DNA of 7,027 bases, from the NCBI GenBank assembly GCA_947591115.1, contig CANQCX010000102.1:1-7027 (forward strand). Direction: 5' to 3'. Each line of letters starts with the position of its first letter. The stretch's first letter is position 1. The notes below the pieces were generated by a model, which worked only from the letters and a program-made list of their open reading frames with translations, ran no database searches and was not told the DNA's origin. The position numbers and the translations under genes are program-made. Shown piece by piece: positions 6,937 to 7,027 of this stretch. Source of the stretch: an uncultured Lachnospiraceae bacterium. GTDB taxonomy: Bacteria; Bacillota; Clostridia; Lachnospirales; Lachnospiraceae.

Positions 6937-7027
6937 AGTAAACCAAACTAACTAAAACTTCCCATAGCAAAAATGGGCCTCGTACCTTGAAAACTCAATA
7001 ATACAGGCAATCGGATAGTATATTTAT
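6937..7027. other. Upstream region of the operon; no gene seen
   Basis: This 91-base AT-leaning stretch precedes the first gene and should carry at least part of the operon leader. Reading the minus strand, TATTAT at 7003-6998 could be a -10 box, but there is no convincing -35 at the right spacing. CCGATTG at 7014-7008 partly resembles the -10 of motility sigma factor (SigD/sigma-28) promoters, whose -35 would lie outside the window. On the plus strand, CCTTGAAAACTCAATAATA (6985-7003) resembles a sequence common in Firmicute rRNA spacers. A weak 5-bp inverted repeat is at 6961-6977. None of these is strong enough to call firmly. Confidence 0.3.

Noticed and set aside
6241..6951. Long plus-strand open frame opposite the histidine kinase
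   Set aside because: It lies antisense to a gene with clear PAS, HisKA and ATPase motifs, has no recognisable domain or composition of its own, and is best explained as a shadow of the kinase coding sequence.
6961..6977. Inverted repeat CCCAT/ATGGG as a possible terminator
   Set aside because: The stem is only 5 bp with a 7-base loop, has little GC content and no following T-run in either direction.

Overview
The window is a single co-directional gene block on the minus strand, so it reads right to left. It holds six signalling genes: a soluble PAS histidine kinase, a response regulator with an HD-GYP-type output domain, cheR, cheB, a cheY-like single-domain receiver, and cheA, which runs off the left edge. 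Gaps between genes are 9, 34, 5, 12 and 13 bases, most genes have a purine-rich Shine-Dalgarno sequence, and I see no terminator between them. This looks like one operon.

Organism: strong GGAG-type ribosome binding sites, roughly balanced base composition (judged by eye), and a CheA with a P2-like domain suggest a Firmicute, most likely a clostridial or Lachnospiraceae-like bacterium. This is inference; no rRNA or other marker gene is present.

Layout by coordinate: 1-2057 cheA (685 codons visible, 3' end of the CheW-like P5 domain missing); 2071-2463 cheY-like; 2476-3507 cheB; 3513-4334 cheR; 4335-4368 a short leader with a three-codon minicistron; 4369-5436 receiver plus HD-GYP-like regulator; 5446-6915 histidine kinase (a longer start at 6936 is possible); 6916-7027 upstream region.

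How they work together: CheR and CheB would add and remove methyl groups on chemoreceptors encoded elsewhere. CheA would phosphorylate CheB and the CheY-like protein. The first two genes form a separate two-component pair: a cytoplasmic kinase and a regulator of the type that usually degrades cyclic-di-GMP. Their place at the head of a chemotaxis operon suggests that a second sensory input is wired into the chemotaxis core.

The most unusual points are two apparently degenerate domains in that leading pair. The kinase ends in an Hpt-like helical domain whose phospho-accepting histidine position is glutamate. The regulator keeps the GYP signature but has Cys-Asp instead of His-Asp, Asn instead of the motif lysine, and Gly instead of a late metal-binding Asp. 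Both could be signalling domains repurposed for binding rather than catalysis.
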